Source: Streptomyces sp. PKU-EA00015
Lineage (GTDB): Bacteria > Actinomycetota > Actinomycetes > Streptomycetales > Streptomycetaceae
Direction: 5' to 3'
Assembly (NCBI RefSeq): GCF_013387495.1
Contig: NZ_JABZEE010000004.1
Span: 186,001-250,000 of the forward strand
DNA length: 64,000 nucleotides
Part shown: positions 17,146-27,996 of the stretch, one piece after another
How the letters are laid out: the number at the start of each line of letters is the position of its first letter
How positions within the stretch are numbered: the first letter of the stretch is position 1
Program-made: the position numbers and the translations under genes
Notes under the pieces: generated by a model
What the model was told of the DNA's origin: nothing
What the model saw: the letters and a program-made list of their open reading frames with translations, nothing else
Databases searched by the model: none

Positions 17146-18115
17146 GGAACACCCACTTCTTGCGCAGCCACCACTGCACGGCGGTGAGGATCAGAACGGC
17201 GACGAACAGCACCACCGCCAGCGCGCTCGCGTAGCCGAGGTCGAAGAACTTGAATGCCTGCAGGTAGATGTAATAGGCGAGCACGGTCGTGGAGTTGCCC
17301 GGACCGCCGACTGTCAGCACCAGGATCTGGCCGAAGACCTGGAGCGAGCCGATCACGGTGACGATCGCGGTCAGCAGCATCGTCGCGCTGATCATCGGCA
17401 GCGTGATCCGGCGGAAGACGGTCCAGGGGGAGGCGCCGTCGACGATCGCCGCCTCTCGCATCTCCGTGGGGACGGCCTGCAGGGCGGCCAGGAAGAGGAC
17501 CATGTTCACGCCCACACCCTTGAGCACCTGCACCAGGATCACCGAGAACATCGCGGTGTCCGGCTCCCGCAGCCAGTTGGGCCCCTCGATGCCCACCGTG
17601 CGCAGCAGCAGGTTGACGCCGCCGTCGTTGCTGAGCAGGAAACCCCACACCACCGTCCAGGCGATGATCGACACGACCGTCGGCGAGAAGAAGATCGCGC
17701 GGAACACGACGGTGCCGCGCAGGCCTTGGTCCAGCAGTACGGCGAGGACCAGAGCGAGGCAGATGTTGAACGGCACCAGGCCCAGGGAGAACACGGCCGT
17801 GTTCCTCGCCACCTCGACCGCGAGCGGGTCGTCGAGCAGCCGCTGGTAGTTCTCACCGCCGACGAAACCCATCTCACCCGTGAGGTTGTTGTACGTGGTG
17901 AGGCTGTAGTAGACGACGGCGACCAGCGGACCCAGCACGAAGGCGGCGAATCCCAGCATCTGCGGGGCGACCAGCACGTACCCGGCGAGCATGTCCCACC
18001 GGCGCCACCGCGGTGTCCGGCGCCTGCCGCCGTCCTTGCGCGCCGGCGCGCCCCCGGTGGGGGCAGGGGCGGGCCGGGACGGTGGCGCGGGGGCCTTGCG
18101 AACGAGGAGACTCAC
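17135..18115 (-). CDS. Carbohydrate ABC transporter permease, MalF type
   Basis: A 326-residue permease with a Pro/Ala/Arg-rich cytoplasmic N-terminus (about 1-40) and six membrane helices beginning MLAGYVLVAPQMLGFAAFVLG. The EAA loop is REAAIVDGASPWTVFRRITLP. The GTG start at 18115 overlaps the stop of the substrate-binding-protein gene (GTGA), and the downstream permease overlaps this gene by 11 bases, so the importer genes form one translational unit. It should form a heterodimeric channel with the MalG-type partner. A longer frame exists upstream, but this start is favoured by the overlap. Confidence 0.95.
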   Translation of the reverse strand: MSLLVRKAPAPPSRPAPAPTGGAPARKDGGRRRTPRWRRWDMLAGYVLVAPQMLGFAAFVLGPLVAVVYYSLTTYNNLTGEMGFVGGENYQRLLDDPLAVEVARNTAVFSLGLVPFNICLALVLAVLLDQGLRGTVVFRAIFFSPTVVSIIAWTVVWGFLLSNDGGVNLLLRTVGIEGPNWLREPDTAMFSVILVQVLKGVGVNMVLFLAALQAVPTEMREAAIVDGASPWTVFRRITLPMISATMLLTAIVTVIGSLQVFGQILVLTVGGPGNSTTVLAYYIYLQAFKFFDLGYASALAVVLFVAVLILTAVQWWLRKKWVFHEQ

Positions 18116-19407
18116 GACCCGGTCCGCAGGATCGGCTGGATGGAGGTGCACAGGTCACGCAGGACCTTGCGGGTGTCGGCCTTCGGCTTCCAGGCGGCGT
18201 CGAGGCCGGCCCGCGTCTGCTCCGAGAGCTGGGCGTACCCCGTATGTCCGGGGCGCACGGTGCCGGACTTCAGCGAGTCGACGATGACCTCCTGGAGCTG
18301 ATCCTTGCTGAGTAGCGGGTTCGTCTCGGCGAGGGTTTCGGCCGTCAGCAGCGAGGCGCGCGGCGGCGGGAAGAACCGGGCGAGTTTCGCGGCGTTCTCC
18401 GTGTTGGTGGAGTACAGGAAGAACTCCTTGGCCAGGTCCAGGTTCCTGCCCTTGGCGAAGACCCCGAGACCCGCCTGCCCGATCACCTGGCGGTCGCCGG
18501 CCGGTCCTGACGGCAGGGGCACCGTGCCCCACTTCCAGTTCACGTCGGCGAGCGGACCGATCTTGCTGACCTGGAAGATGACCATGGCGCTCTCACCGGA
18601 GAAGAAGTCCGCCTGCTCCCCGGGAGCCGGCGTGGACCGGTCCGTGAACGCCATGGACCGCAGGAAGTCGATCGCATCCGTCATCTTGGGATCGGAGAAC
18701 CCGCAGGCGTCGTCGGGCGTCCACGGCGCGGCGCCGTACGCGCCCATGATCGGGTAGAGCCGGTCCCACTGCTTGTACTCGAACTCGTGGATCACCAGTC
18801 CGAACCGTGCCGCCTTGGCGTCGGTGACCTTCTTCGCCGCCTCCGCCAGGGCGTCCCAGGTCCAGGCGCCGTCCGCGACCAGCTCGGCCGGGTCGGCCGC
18901 CCCGGCCTTCGCCAGGACGTCCGCGTTGTAGAAGACGGCGAAGGGAGAGCTCGAGAACGGGTACGCGTACAGCGACGTGCCGCGCCGTCACTGGTTCAGC
19001 AGAGCCGGTTCCAGGTCGTTGTAGCGGTAGTCGCCGTCGGCCTTCATGTCCGGCGCCATGTCGACGAGGGTCTCGGCCTCGATGAAGTCGGCCGCGTTCG
19101 TCTCCAGGATCCAGCCCAGGTCGGGCGGGTTGCCCGAGGCGAGCTGGGTGGTCAGGGCCGTGGTGTAGTCGGCGGGGTTGAGCGACTCGAAGGTGACGCT
19201 CCTGACCTCGGGTCGGTCGGCTTTGAACGCCGCCCCGATGCTGTTGAGCAGGGCGAGGTGGTCCTTGTTCGCCGTCCACACCGAGATGCGGAGGTTGCCG
19301 TCGCCGGCGACCGTCCCTGTGCCGCTCCCACCGCCCGAGCAGCCGGCGGCGAGAGCGGCCACGCCGGCAGCGCCGGCCGCGATGACGGAGCGTCTCGTCG
19401 GATTCAT
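18112..19407 (-). pseudogene. Sugar ABC transporter substrate-binding lipoprotein gene with one in-frame UGA
   Basis: The frame encodes a full-length (about 431 residue) extracellular solute-binding protein: a Tat-like start (TRRSVIAAGAAG), a lipobox LAAGC near residue 23, then the two-lobe binding domain to ILRTGS at the end. Codon 140 is TGA (18988-18990 on the plus strand), and no other stop or frameshift exists on either side. The flanking peptides are LEPALLNQ and RRGTSLYAYPFSSSPF; a tryptophan (TGG) would fit the position. So this is a recent nonsense mutation, a sequence error, or, less likely, readthrough. Reinitiation could not give a lipoprotein. The ABC importer is presumably inactive if the stop is real. 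Confidence 0.85.
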
Positions 19408-19432
19408 GTCCAGACTCCTTGCGGTTCGCGGT

Positions 19433-21028
19433 TCAGTAAGCGGCTATCTCGGGCCAGCGCAGTTCGACGCCTTCGTCCGTCAGGCGCTTTTGGAAGTCGG
19501 CCAGCAGATCCGGTGCGTTGCGCACGGAGCGCGGGGAGGTTCCGCGCTCCAGGCAGAAGGCGGCCAGTGCGCCGGCCACCTCGCCGACGTTCCACTCGAC
19601 GGGGTGCAGGCGATAGCAGCCGTTGGTGATGTGCGTGGTGCCGATGTTCTTGCCCGCGGGGAGCAGGTTCTCCATCCGCTCGGGCAGCAGCGCCCCGAGC
19701 GGGATCTGGAACGGGCAGGACGCCACGTCCAGGTAGTGGTCGCCGCCGGTGGAGGGGTGCAGATCGATGCGGTACATGCCGATGCCCACCGAGTCCGGGT
19801 ACTCCACCGCACCGGCGTCGCCCCGCACCGCGAGGGACAGGTCCTGTTCCACGACGGTGCGTTCGGCGCGGATGCGCCGCGACTCGCGGATGTACGGGGC
19901 CTGCGCGAGACCGTCCGCCGAGCCCATGACGTCGCCGCGCAGCCGCAGCCCGGGGTAGCCGGTGCCGCCGTCGGGCCGCGGGGCCTCCGTCTGCAGCCAG
20001 TACAGGAACGAGTAGGACAACTCACGGGCGGCCGTGAGGTGCTCGGCGGCGTCGGGCACGTCGAAGACCGGGCCGGGCAGGTAGTCGATCATCGGCCAGT
20101 TGACCAGCGTGATGTCGCTCTCGTAGGCGCCGTCGGCGAAGTTGCGCCGCGCCGCGATGCGCCGAAAGGTCCACAGGTTGCTGTCCCCGGGGCTGAGGCG
20201 CTGGTCCGCGACGACGGCCAGCGGGTCGTCGTCCGGGTTCGGTGTGAACTCGCGCTCGACGATCTCCTTCGTTCTCGGATGAGGAGCGCTCAGCGAGAAC
20301 AGGGGACCGCCCCAGAAGTCCGGCTGGTACGTGCGCCAGAAGCCGTACCGGGCCGGCTTGTCGACGGTGTGATCACCGTCCACGTGGTCCAGCGCGAAAC
20401 ACACCGACGCGGCTTGCATGTTCAGCGGCTGTGCCACGTCCGGGGCGCTGGGCTCGCCGGTCTCGGACTGCGCCTCGAAACCGGTGACGTACTCGGTACC
20501 CGTCAGCGGCAGCAACTCGCCCGTCTCGGTGGCGTCGAGGACGTACGGCGCGGTGACCGTGATCTCGTCGTCCCCGTCCCGGTGGGCCACCGTCACGGCG
20601 CTGACCCGGTCGCCGTCGGTCTCGGCGGACACCGGGCGGTACGGCTGCAGCACACGCAGCCGTCCGCTGCCCCGGTACGGAGCGAGCATCGCCTCCAGGA
20701 CCGCCACGGCCACGCGCGGCTCGTGACAGAGCCGACTGACGTGCCCGGCACCGGGGTTGAGGTGACGCCACGCCCGGGAGCGTTCGGTGAGCGGGAAGTG
20801 GCGGCGGTAGTAGTCGCGTATCCCCTCCCGCACGGTCCGGTAGCTCGCGGTCGCGCCGAACTGCTCGACCCAGCTGTTCTCGTCCGGGGGCACGGCCTGG
20901 CTCGTGAGCTGGCCGCCCAGCCAGTCGAACTCCTCGGTCAGCACCACCTTCCGGCCGGCGCGGAGCGCGGCCAGCGCCGCTGCCACTCCGCCGAGCCCTC
21001 CGCCGATGACGAGGACTTCCGCCTCCAT
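19433..21028 (-). CDS. FAD-dependent oxidoreductase
   Basis: A 531-residue flavoprotein of the FAD_oxidored class. The N-terminal Rossmann motif VIGGGLGGVAAALAALRAGRKVVLTEE binds FAD (residues 6-32). LGGQLTSQAVPPDE follows, and the FAD/substrate region near the end reads LLPAGKNIGTTHITNGCYRLHP. There is no signal peptide. Such genes often sit in sugar or aromatic catabolic clusters and oxidise a sugar-derived substrate, though the reaction is unknown. The ATG at 21028 has GGAAGGAG 6 bases upstream; a GTG 15 bases earlier lacks one. It lies between the LacI regulator and the binding protein on one strand, consistent with a single operon. Confidence 0.85.
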   Translation of the reverse strand: MEAEVLVIGGGLGGVAAALAALRAGRKVVLTEEFDWLGGQLTSQAVPPDENSWVEQFGATASYRTVREGIRDYYRRHFPLTERSRAWRHLNPGAGHVSRLCHEPRVAVAVLEAMLAPYRGSGRLRVLQPYRPVSAETDGDRVSAVTVAHRDGDDEITVTAPYVLDATETGELLPLTGTEYVTGFEAQSETGEPSAPDVAQPLNMQAASVCFALDHVDGDHTVDKPARYGFWRTYQPDFWGGPLFSLSAPHPRTKEIVEREFTPNPDDDPLAVVADQRLSPGDSNLWTFRRIAARRNFADGAYESDITLVNWPMIDYLPGPVFDVPDAAEHLTAARELSYSFLYWLQTEAPRPDGGTGYPGLRLRGDVMGSADGLAQAPYIRESRRIRAERTVVEQDLSLAVRGDAGAVEYPDSVGIGMYRIDLHPSTGGDHYLDVASCPFQIPLGALLPERMENLLPAGKNIGTTHITNGCYRLHPVEWNVGEVAGALAAFCLERGTSPRSVRNAPDLLADFQKRLTDEGVELRWPEIAAY

Positions 21029-21112
21029 GCATGCTCCTTCCACCGTTGCGTCCCATCGCCTGTCGCGCCGGATGTCTCACGGCTCGGTTGATAGGCCCGT
21101 CCCAGGGCTTGT

Positions 21113-22165
21113 TCACGGGGTGCGGGGCGGCGCCAGAGTGGCGCCGGTCACGAGTGCGCAGGGGAGGAGCCGCTGTGGCGTGTCCTCCGCTCCTTCGAGG
21201 AGTGCGGTCAGCAACGCGACGGCCTGTCGGCCCATTTCCTCCCGCGGGATGCGGAATCCCGTGAAGTCGACGTCCGTCGGTACCGGAGTCGTCGGATCTC
21301 CCAGTGTCACGACCGACAGGTCGGCGGGTACCGTCAGGCCGCGGCGCTGTGCGGCCGCGACCAGTCCCACGGCGGTGGCGAAGTGCTCGACCAGGACCAC
21401 CGTGGCCTCAGCGGCGAGCAGCGCCGCGAGCAACTCGTCGGGTTCGCGCCCGGGGGACAGCACGTCGAACGCGACGACGACACCGTCCTTCTGCGCCGCC
21501 TCGGTGGCCCGCAGGAAGCCGGTCCGCCGGTCCGCGGAGGACTCCACGTCGGCCGGCAGCCCCAGGTACGCCACGCGCCGGTGCCCGCGGGTCACTGCCA
21601 GCCGTACCAACTCGCCGACGCCGCTCGCGTAGTCGGCTCCCACGTACGGCACCGGACCACCGGCGTCGTCGCGCCGGCCGACCGTCACGAACGGGTACGC
21701 GTCGGCGACCATCCGCGTGAGGTCGTCGCGGTCGAGCGACCGGCCGAGCAGCAGGCAGCCGTCCGCGAGGCGGAGCCGGTTGTCGCCGCCGAAGATGCGC
21801 CGCCGCCCACCGGTCACCGAAGCGCTCGTCAGCAGGAGCAGATCACAGCCGACCCGCTCGGCGGCCTCCTCGATGCCGACCAGGAACGGGTGGTAGAAAT
21901 CGCTGGTGTCGCTGGGGAACACCGCTTCGTAGGTGAAGACACCGAGGATCCGGTTGTGCTTCGCGGCCAGCCGCCTGGCCACCGGGTCGGGCGCGTAGCC
22001 GTACTCCTGGATCACCCGCAGCACGCGCTCACGGGTCTCCTGCGGAATGCGGATGTCCGCGTCGGTACGGCCGTTGAGCACCAGGGAGACGGTCGGCTGA
22101 CTGACCCCGGCCAGGCGGGCGATGTCCCGCTGCGTTATCCGCCGCGCTGGGCGACCAGTCGTCAC
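21113..22165 (-). CDS. LacI family transcriptional regulator of the sugar operon
   Basis: A 350-residue LacI/GalR repressor. The N-terminal helix-turn-helix reads TQRDIARLAGVSQPTVSLVLNG (residues about 11-32), the hinge helix is PDPVARRLAAKHNRILGVF, and the rest is the sugar-binding periplasmic-like domain. The GTG start at 22165 has GGAGG 5 bases upstream. Two matching palindromes flank its promoter (22176-22191 and 22251-22266), pointing to autoregulation and control of the downstream genes. It is first in the minus-strand gene series that includes the ABC importer, GH5 and Tat protein. The inducer is unknown. Confidence 0.93.
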   Translation of the reverse strand: MTTGRPARRITQRDIARLAGVSQPTVSLVLNGRTDADIRIPQETRERVLRVIQEYGYAPDPVARRLAAKHNRILGVFTYEAVFPSDTSDFYHPFLVGIEEAAERVGCDLLLLTSASVTGGRRRIFGGDNRLRLADGCLLLGRSLDRDDLTRMVADAYPFVTVGRRDDAGGPVPYVGADYASGVGELVRLAVTRGHRRVAYLGLPADVESSADRRTGFLRATEAAQKDGVVVAFDVLSPGREPDELLAALLAAEATVVLVEHFATAVGLVAAAQRRGLTVPADLSVVTLGDPTTPVPTDVDFTGFRIPREEMGRQAVALLTALLEGAEDTPQRLLPCALVTGATLAPPRTP

Positions 22166-22175
22166 GTACGCCTCC

Positions 22176-22191
22176 GATAATGCGGATTATC
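22176..22191. promoter_or_regulatory. LacI-type operator O1
   Basis: GATAATGCGGATTATC: perfect 6-bp arms (GATAAT/ATTATC) around a 4-base centre. It lies in the leader between the predicted transcription start and the GTG of the LacI gene, adjacent to its ribosome site. The same arms recur at 22251-22266. Confidence 0.75.
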
Positions 22192-22207
22192 TCTCCGTCG
22201 GAGTTCA

Positions 22208-22236
22208 GTGTCAGGGCCGTGTTTCGGACACGTCAA
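22208..22236 (-). promoter_or_regulatory. Promoter of the LacI regulator/sugar operon
   Basis: On the minus strand TTGACG (22236-22231), a 17-base spacer and TGACAC (22213-22208). It sits between the two operator palindromes, one upstream of -35 and the other downstream of the start, an arrangement suited to looping repression. Confidence 0.45.
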
Positions 22237-22250
22237 CCCTTGTGACGCTT

Positions 22251-22266
22251 GATAATGCGAATTATC
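22251..22266. promoter_or_regulatory. LacI-type operator O2
   Basis: GATAATGCGAATTATC: same 6-bp arms as O1, centres 75 bases apart, about seven helical turns. It lies upstream of the -35 element of the LacI gene. Confidence 0.7.
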
Positions 22267-22338
22267 AACGCACGTTGCGGGCAAGCCACTTGGCGGTCAC
22301 GAAGCGCCGGCCCCTACCTGCGGCAGCACCCCTGTACG

Positions 22339-23415
22339 TCAGGAGAAGACCACGCAGGCGGCGGCCGGCACCGACACCGCGCCGGCACGGCGCAGTCGCC
22401 CGCTCTGCGCGTCCACGTCGAACCAGGTGACGTCCCCGGACCACTCGTTGGCGACGTAGAGCCGGCGTCCCGTCGGGTCGGCCACGAGGTCGCGCGGCCA
22501 GCTGCCGCCGCTCTCCACGCAGTCCGTGATCCGTGGCTTGTCGGCTCCATCGGTCAGGGACAGGGTGACAAGTGTGTTGCTGCCGCGCACCGCCGCCCAG
22601 AGGAAGCGCTCGTCGGACGCCACGCAGACGACCGAGGGATACGCACGCACCCCGTCCGGAAGGTCGTCCGAGAGGATGGGCACCTCGGAGAGCGGTTCGA
22701 GGCGGCCGGACGCGGGGTCCCAGCGGCAGACGGTCAGCTGCGGCTCCAGTTCGTGCAGTACGTAGACCGTCTCGCCGTCCGGGTGGAATGCGAGATGACG
22801 GGGTCCGGATCCGGCGCGCAACGCGGTCTCGCCATGGCCCCGCAGCTCCCCGGTGGCGTGGTCCGGCGCCCAGACCCGTACCGAATCGGTGCCCAGGTCG
22901 ACACTGAGCACCCAGTGGCCGCTGGGGTCGGGCAGTACCTGATGGGCGTGCGGTCCTGCCTGCCTGTCGGGATCGGGGCCGGAGCCGTGGTGCGCGAAGA
23001 CAGAGGCCGGCCCCGACAGGCTGCCGTCGGAGGCAACCGGCAGGCTGCTGACGCTGCCCGAGGTGTAGTTGGCGGTCAGCAGGCGGTTCCCGGCCACACT
23101 GAGGTGAGCGGGACCGGAGGCGCCCACCTCGACCACCGGGCCGAGCGCGGTCAGACCCTCGGGGCCGGGCCGGAAGGCACCCACCGCACCCTGTTCTGCC
23201 TCGCTCACCGCGTAGAGCACTCCGCCGTCAGGGGCGAGAGTGAGCCAGGAGGGGTTGACGAACGGCGCGATCGCCGAGTGCGGCGTCAGCGCTCCGGTCG
23301 CCGGATCCACGGCTGCGACGGTGATGCCGTGGCCGCCGCCCGAGGTGAACGAGCCGATGTACGCGAGGTGTTCGCCGCCTCCGTCCGCCCGGTTGCTCTG
23401 CTGCCTGCCGCTCAC
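22339..23415 (-). CDS. Lactonase family protein (seven-bladed beta-propeller, Pgl/YkgB-like)
   Basis: A 358-residue cytoplasmic beta-propeller of the 6-phosphogluconolactonase/3-carboxymuconate cyclase family. Typical blades include LAYIGSFTSGGGHGITV, GPRHLAFHPDGETVYVLHEL, SVVCVASDERFLWAAVRGSNT and YVANEWSGDVTWFDVD. These enzymes hydrolyse sugar lactones. The GTG at 23415 has AGAGGG 7 bases upstream. It lies upstream of the LacI-controlled operon on the same strand, with operators and promoter between, so it is probably a separate unit, though a sugar-acid role beside a sugar oxidoreductase is suggestive. Confidence 0.88.
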   Translation of the reverse strand: MSGRQQSNRADGGGEHLAYIGSFTSGGGHGITVAAVDPATGALTPHSAIAPFVNPSWLTLAPDGGVLYAVSEAEQGAVGAFRPGPEGLTALGPVVEVGASGPAHLSVAGNRLLTANYTSGSVSSLPVASDGSLSGPASVFAHHGSGPDPDRQAGPHAHQVLPDPSGHWVLSVDLGTDSVRVWAPDHATGELRGHGETALRAGSGPRHLAFHPDGETVYVLHELEPQLTVCRWDPASGRLEPLSEVPILSDDLPDGVRAYPSVVCVASDERFLWAAVRGSNTLVTLSLTDGADKPRITDCVESGGSWPRDLVADPTGRRLYVANEWSGDVTWFDVDAQSGRLRRAGAVSVPAAACVVFS

Positions 23416-23571
23416 AAGGTGCCCTCTGTTCTCGAATCGCCGGGATGTCCCATGATCGGCCGGTGACCGCCGTCACCGCGCCGTTGCGCCACCGCACGCC
23501 CGGGCCGCGAGCGCACGGTGCCGGTCGTCCGCTTCCCGCGCAGCCGCCTGCCAGGTTCGCGGACTAGTCCG

Positions 23572-24150
23572 TCAGGGCTGCTTCTGCGCCTGAGCGGCGG
23601 CCGCGCTCGCGGCGTCCTTCTCGGTGGCCGCGCCGGCGGTGCTGAGCTTGCCGCCGCTGGATTCGAGGTGCGCACGGACGAACCACTGGAACAGTTCGAG
23701 ACTGCGCAGTTGCTCGATGAGCATGTCCTGCGTGACGGGGTCGGTCTCCTCGGTGGCGCGCATGGCCTCGCGGTGGTCCTCGATCACGGAGGTGTAGACG
23801 AGGTCGAGAGCACCCAGGTGCTCGATGGCTTCGGCCCGGCCGATGGAGTAGTCGTCCCAGCCGCGGTCGGCGACCAGGGCACCGGGTGTCCCCTTCGGCT
23901 CGCCGCCCAGGGTGGAGATGCGCTCGGCCAGGTCGTCCGTCATGGCGCGGACCTGCTCCACCTGCGGGTCCAGCATCTCGTGGACGGCGATGAAGTGCGG
24001 CCCCACCACGTTCCAGTGGATGTGTTTGAGCGTCAGTGCGACGTCGTTCAGCGAGTGCAGGCGCATCTGCAGCAGCCCGATGATGTCGCTGCTGGTCTCA
24101 CGGCTGATGCCGGGGACGGTGTACGACGGCTCGGAAGGCTGTGACGGCAT
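23572..24150 (-). CDS. dps: Dps family ferritin-like DNA-protection protein
   Basis: A 192-residue Dps-type protein that oxidises and stores iron, protecting DNA from peroxide, as a cytoplasmic dodecamer. The ferroxidase-site motifs are intact: LKHIHWNVVGPHFIAVHEMLDPQ (His, then His/Asp/Glu ligands, residues about 40-62), plus WDDYSIGR and a four-helix pattern to residue 165. The last 25 residues are an Ala/Gln/Lys-rich tail (AASAAAAQAQKQP) which may contact DNA. ATG at 24150 has AGGGAG. It lies next to katG on the same strand, separated by the katG terminator, an obvious oxidative-stress grouping. Confidence 0.93.
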   Translation of the reverse strand: MPSQPSEPSYTVPGISRETSSDIIGLLQMRLHSLNDVALTLKHIHWNVVGPHFIAVHEMLDPQVEQVRAMTDDLAERISTLGGEPKGTPGALVADRGWDDYSIGRAEAIEHLGALDLVYTSVIEDHREAMRATEETDPVTQDMLIEQLRSLELFQWFVRAHLESSGGKLSTAGAATEKDAASAAAAQAQKQP

Positions 24151-24379
24151 GGTGTGCTCCCTGTCGGCGGCTTGCTCGGGGCCTTCAGGCAAACACCCGA
24201 GTCGTCGCTTACCCGGTCAGGGGAGGGCAGTGGCGTGGTTTTTCACCGGTCCGGTCGCACCGATGGCCGTGGCGGTGGCCCGGCATCGGGAGACCGCGGC
24301 GTGCCCCGGGGACGCTGTGGCGGCAACGGGATCTCGCCCCGGACGTGGTCCAGGGACTGCCGGCGGGCGGATCCGGGAG

Positions 24380-24416
24380 CGTCCAGGCCGGCCGGGCGGG
24401 CCGGCCGGCCTGGACG
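24380..24416 (-). terminator. Strong hairpin terminator after katG
   Basis: A perfect 13-bp stem (GTCCAGGCCGGCC / its complement), extendable by one C-G pair, with a 9-base loop, beginning 7 bases after the katG stop. No T tract follows, as is common in Streptomyces. Confidence 0.75.
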
Positions 24417-24423
24417 TCGTGCG

Positions 24424-26670
<2,247 letters not shown>

Positions 26671-26831
26671 CTATGCGGATCACGGTGCTCAGGAATTGCA
26701 TGAGGTGGAACGACCGGGGCACAGGCCCCGGTGAACGGCCCCGGCCTCGTCGATCGAGAAGCCGCAGCCGTCGGACGCGGTCGGTCGAGGTCCTCGCCGA
26801 CCGCGCGGTCGGCGTGGCGGTGGTCGCCCCC

Positions 26832-26860
26832 TTGGCTCTTGCCGGAACCGATCCTACGAT
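26832..26860 (+). promoter_or_regulatory. Candidate promoter for the Fur-family regulator
   Basis: TTGGCT, 17-base spacer, TACGAT. It overlaps the minus-strand promoter candidate (26851-26878), so one bound repressor could shut both. The leader to the ATG at 26967 would be about 100 bases. Confidence 0.35.
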
Positions 26861-26878
26861 GGACAGAGTCCAGGTCAA
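26851..26878 (-). promoter_or_regulatory. Candidate katG promoter
   Basis: On the minus strand TTGACC, 16-base spacer, TAGGAT: close to the housekeeping consensus. The implied katG leader is about 190 bases. The rest of the 311-base spacer 26656-26966 is comparatively AT-rich near the regulator start, but I could not fix a Fur box by eye. Confidence 0.45.
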
Positions 26879-26966
26879 GAAGCTTGCCGATCCCATATCC
26901 CATCGGAATCCGGACATCTGTCAGTGAACTTGAGGTATACCACCGAGCCTGAACGGGTGAACCGAC

Positions 26967-27377
26967 ATGAGTGACCTGCTGGAGCGACTGCGAGGGCGTG
27001 GCTGGCGGCTGACCTCCCAGCGGCGTGTCGTGGCGGAGGTCCTCGAGGGCGACCACGTCCATCTCACGGCCGACGAGGTACTCGCCCGTGCGGTACAGCG
27101 GCTGCCGGAGATCTCCCGGGCGACCGTCTACAACACCCTGGGCGAGCTGGTCCTGCTCGGCGAGGTCATCGAGGTCTCCACGGACGGCCGCGCCAAGCGC
27201 TACGACCCCAACGCGCACCGCCCGCACCAGCACCTGGTCTGCTCCGGTTGCGGCACCATCCGGGACGTCCACCCGGCCGGCGATCCGCTGGCCGACCTCC
27301 CGGCCGGGGAACGGTTCGGATTCACGGTCTTTGAGGCCGACGTCACCTACCGCGGCCTGTGCCCCTCCTGCGCCTGA
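26967..27377 (+). CDS. Fur family transcriptional regulator (FurA/CatR/PerR-like)
   Basis: A 136-residue Fur-family repressor: winged helix in residues 1-75 (GWRLTSQRRVVAEVL, ISRATVYNTLGELVLLGEV), then the metal-binding dimer domain with HRPHQHLVCSGCGTIRDVH and the second zinc pair in LCPSCA at the C-terminus. Both CxxC motifs are intact. Position divergent to katG makes a redox-sensing CatR/FurA-type repressor of katG most likely; zinc or iron sensing is the alternative. ATG at 26967 lies after a weak GAACGGG site. It converges with the acetyltransferase gene. Confidence 0.93.
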   Translation: MSDLLERLRGRGWRLTSQRRVVAEVLEGDHVHLTADEVLARAVQRLPEISRATVYNTLGELVLLGEVIEVSTDGRAKRYDPNAHRPHQHLVCSGCGTIRDVHPAGDPLADLPAGERFGFTVFEADVTYRGLCPSCA

Positions 27378-27423
27378 CACGCCGTCATATCCGAAGCGCC
27401 CGAGTGATGCTGTTTTCCGGAGC

Positions 27424-27996
27424 TCAGGGCCGGGCAGTGCCGGTGAGCGGCGATCCGGGGCGGTTCAGCCGCCAGATCACGTCGGTCCCGCTGTCCCCGG
27501 GAGCCACGGGCGGCGACACCTGTTCGCGCCGGACCTCGGTGAAACCCAGGCGCCTGGGAACGGCCCCGCTGGCCGCGTTGGCCAGGTCGTGCACGATGTC
27601 CACGTACGCCACGTCCGGTAGCGACGCGAACGCCTCGGAGACCACGGCCGCTGCGGCCCGGGTCGCGATACCCCGCCCGACGGCGGCGGGGTGCAGCCAG
27701 TACCCCATGAAGCGGCCCTGGGGCTCGTCGGCACGGTAGAGGGAAATGCTGCCCACAAGCGCGTCGTTCGCGGTGATCGCGTAGTTGTACGCGTCGCCGC
27801 TCTGCCACTTCGGATCGCAGTCGGCGAGGAACTCCCGGGTGTGCTGCCGGCCGTGGCGGGCCACCCACGGCATCCACGGCCGCAGGTGGTCGAGCGATTC
27901 CTCGATCATCCGGAACAGGGCGTCGAAGTCGCTCTCCGCCCGCCAGCGCCGCAGGGCGAAGTCCTGACAGTCAATGGTCTCGCTCGGCTGCACCAT
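27424..27996 (-). CDS. GNAT family N-acetyltransferase, RimJ/RimL type
   Basis: A 190-residue acetyl-CoA-dependent transferase. N-terminal LRRWRAESDFDALFRMI and MGYWLHPAAVGRGIATRAAAAVV (the Q/RxxGxG/A acetyl-CoA loop near residues 106-112) match RimJ/RimL-type GNAT enzymes, which acetylate protein N-termini or small molecules. The substrate is not evident. The ribosome site is poor: GGAGG lies 14 bases from the ATG. It is convergent with the Fur-family gene and seems a single-gene unit. Confidence 0.85.
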   Translation of the reverse strand: MVQPSETIDCQDFALRRWRAESDFDALFRMIEESLDHLRPWMPWVARHGRQHTREFLADCDPKWQSGDAYNYAITANDALVGSISLYRADEPQGRFMGYWLHPAAVGRGIATRAAAAVVSEAFASLPDVAYVDIVHDLANAASGAVPRRLGFTEVRREQVSPPVAPGDSGTDVIWRLNRPGSPLTGTARP

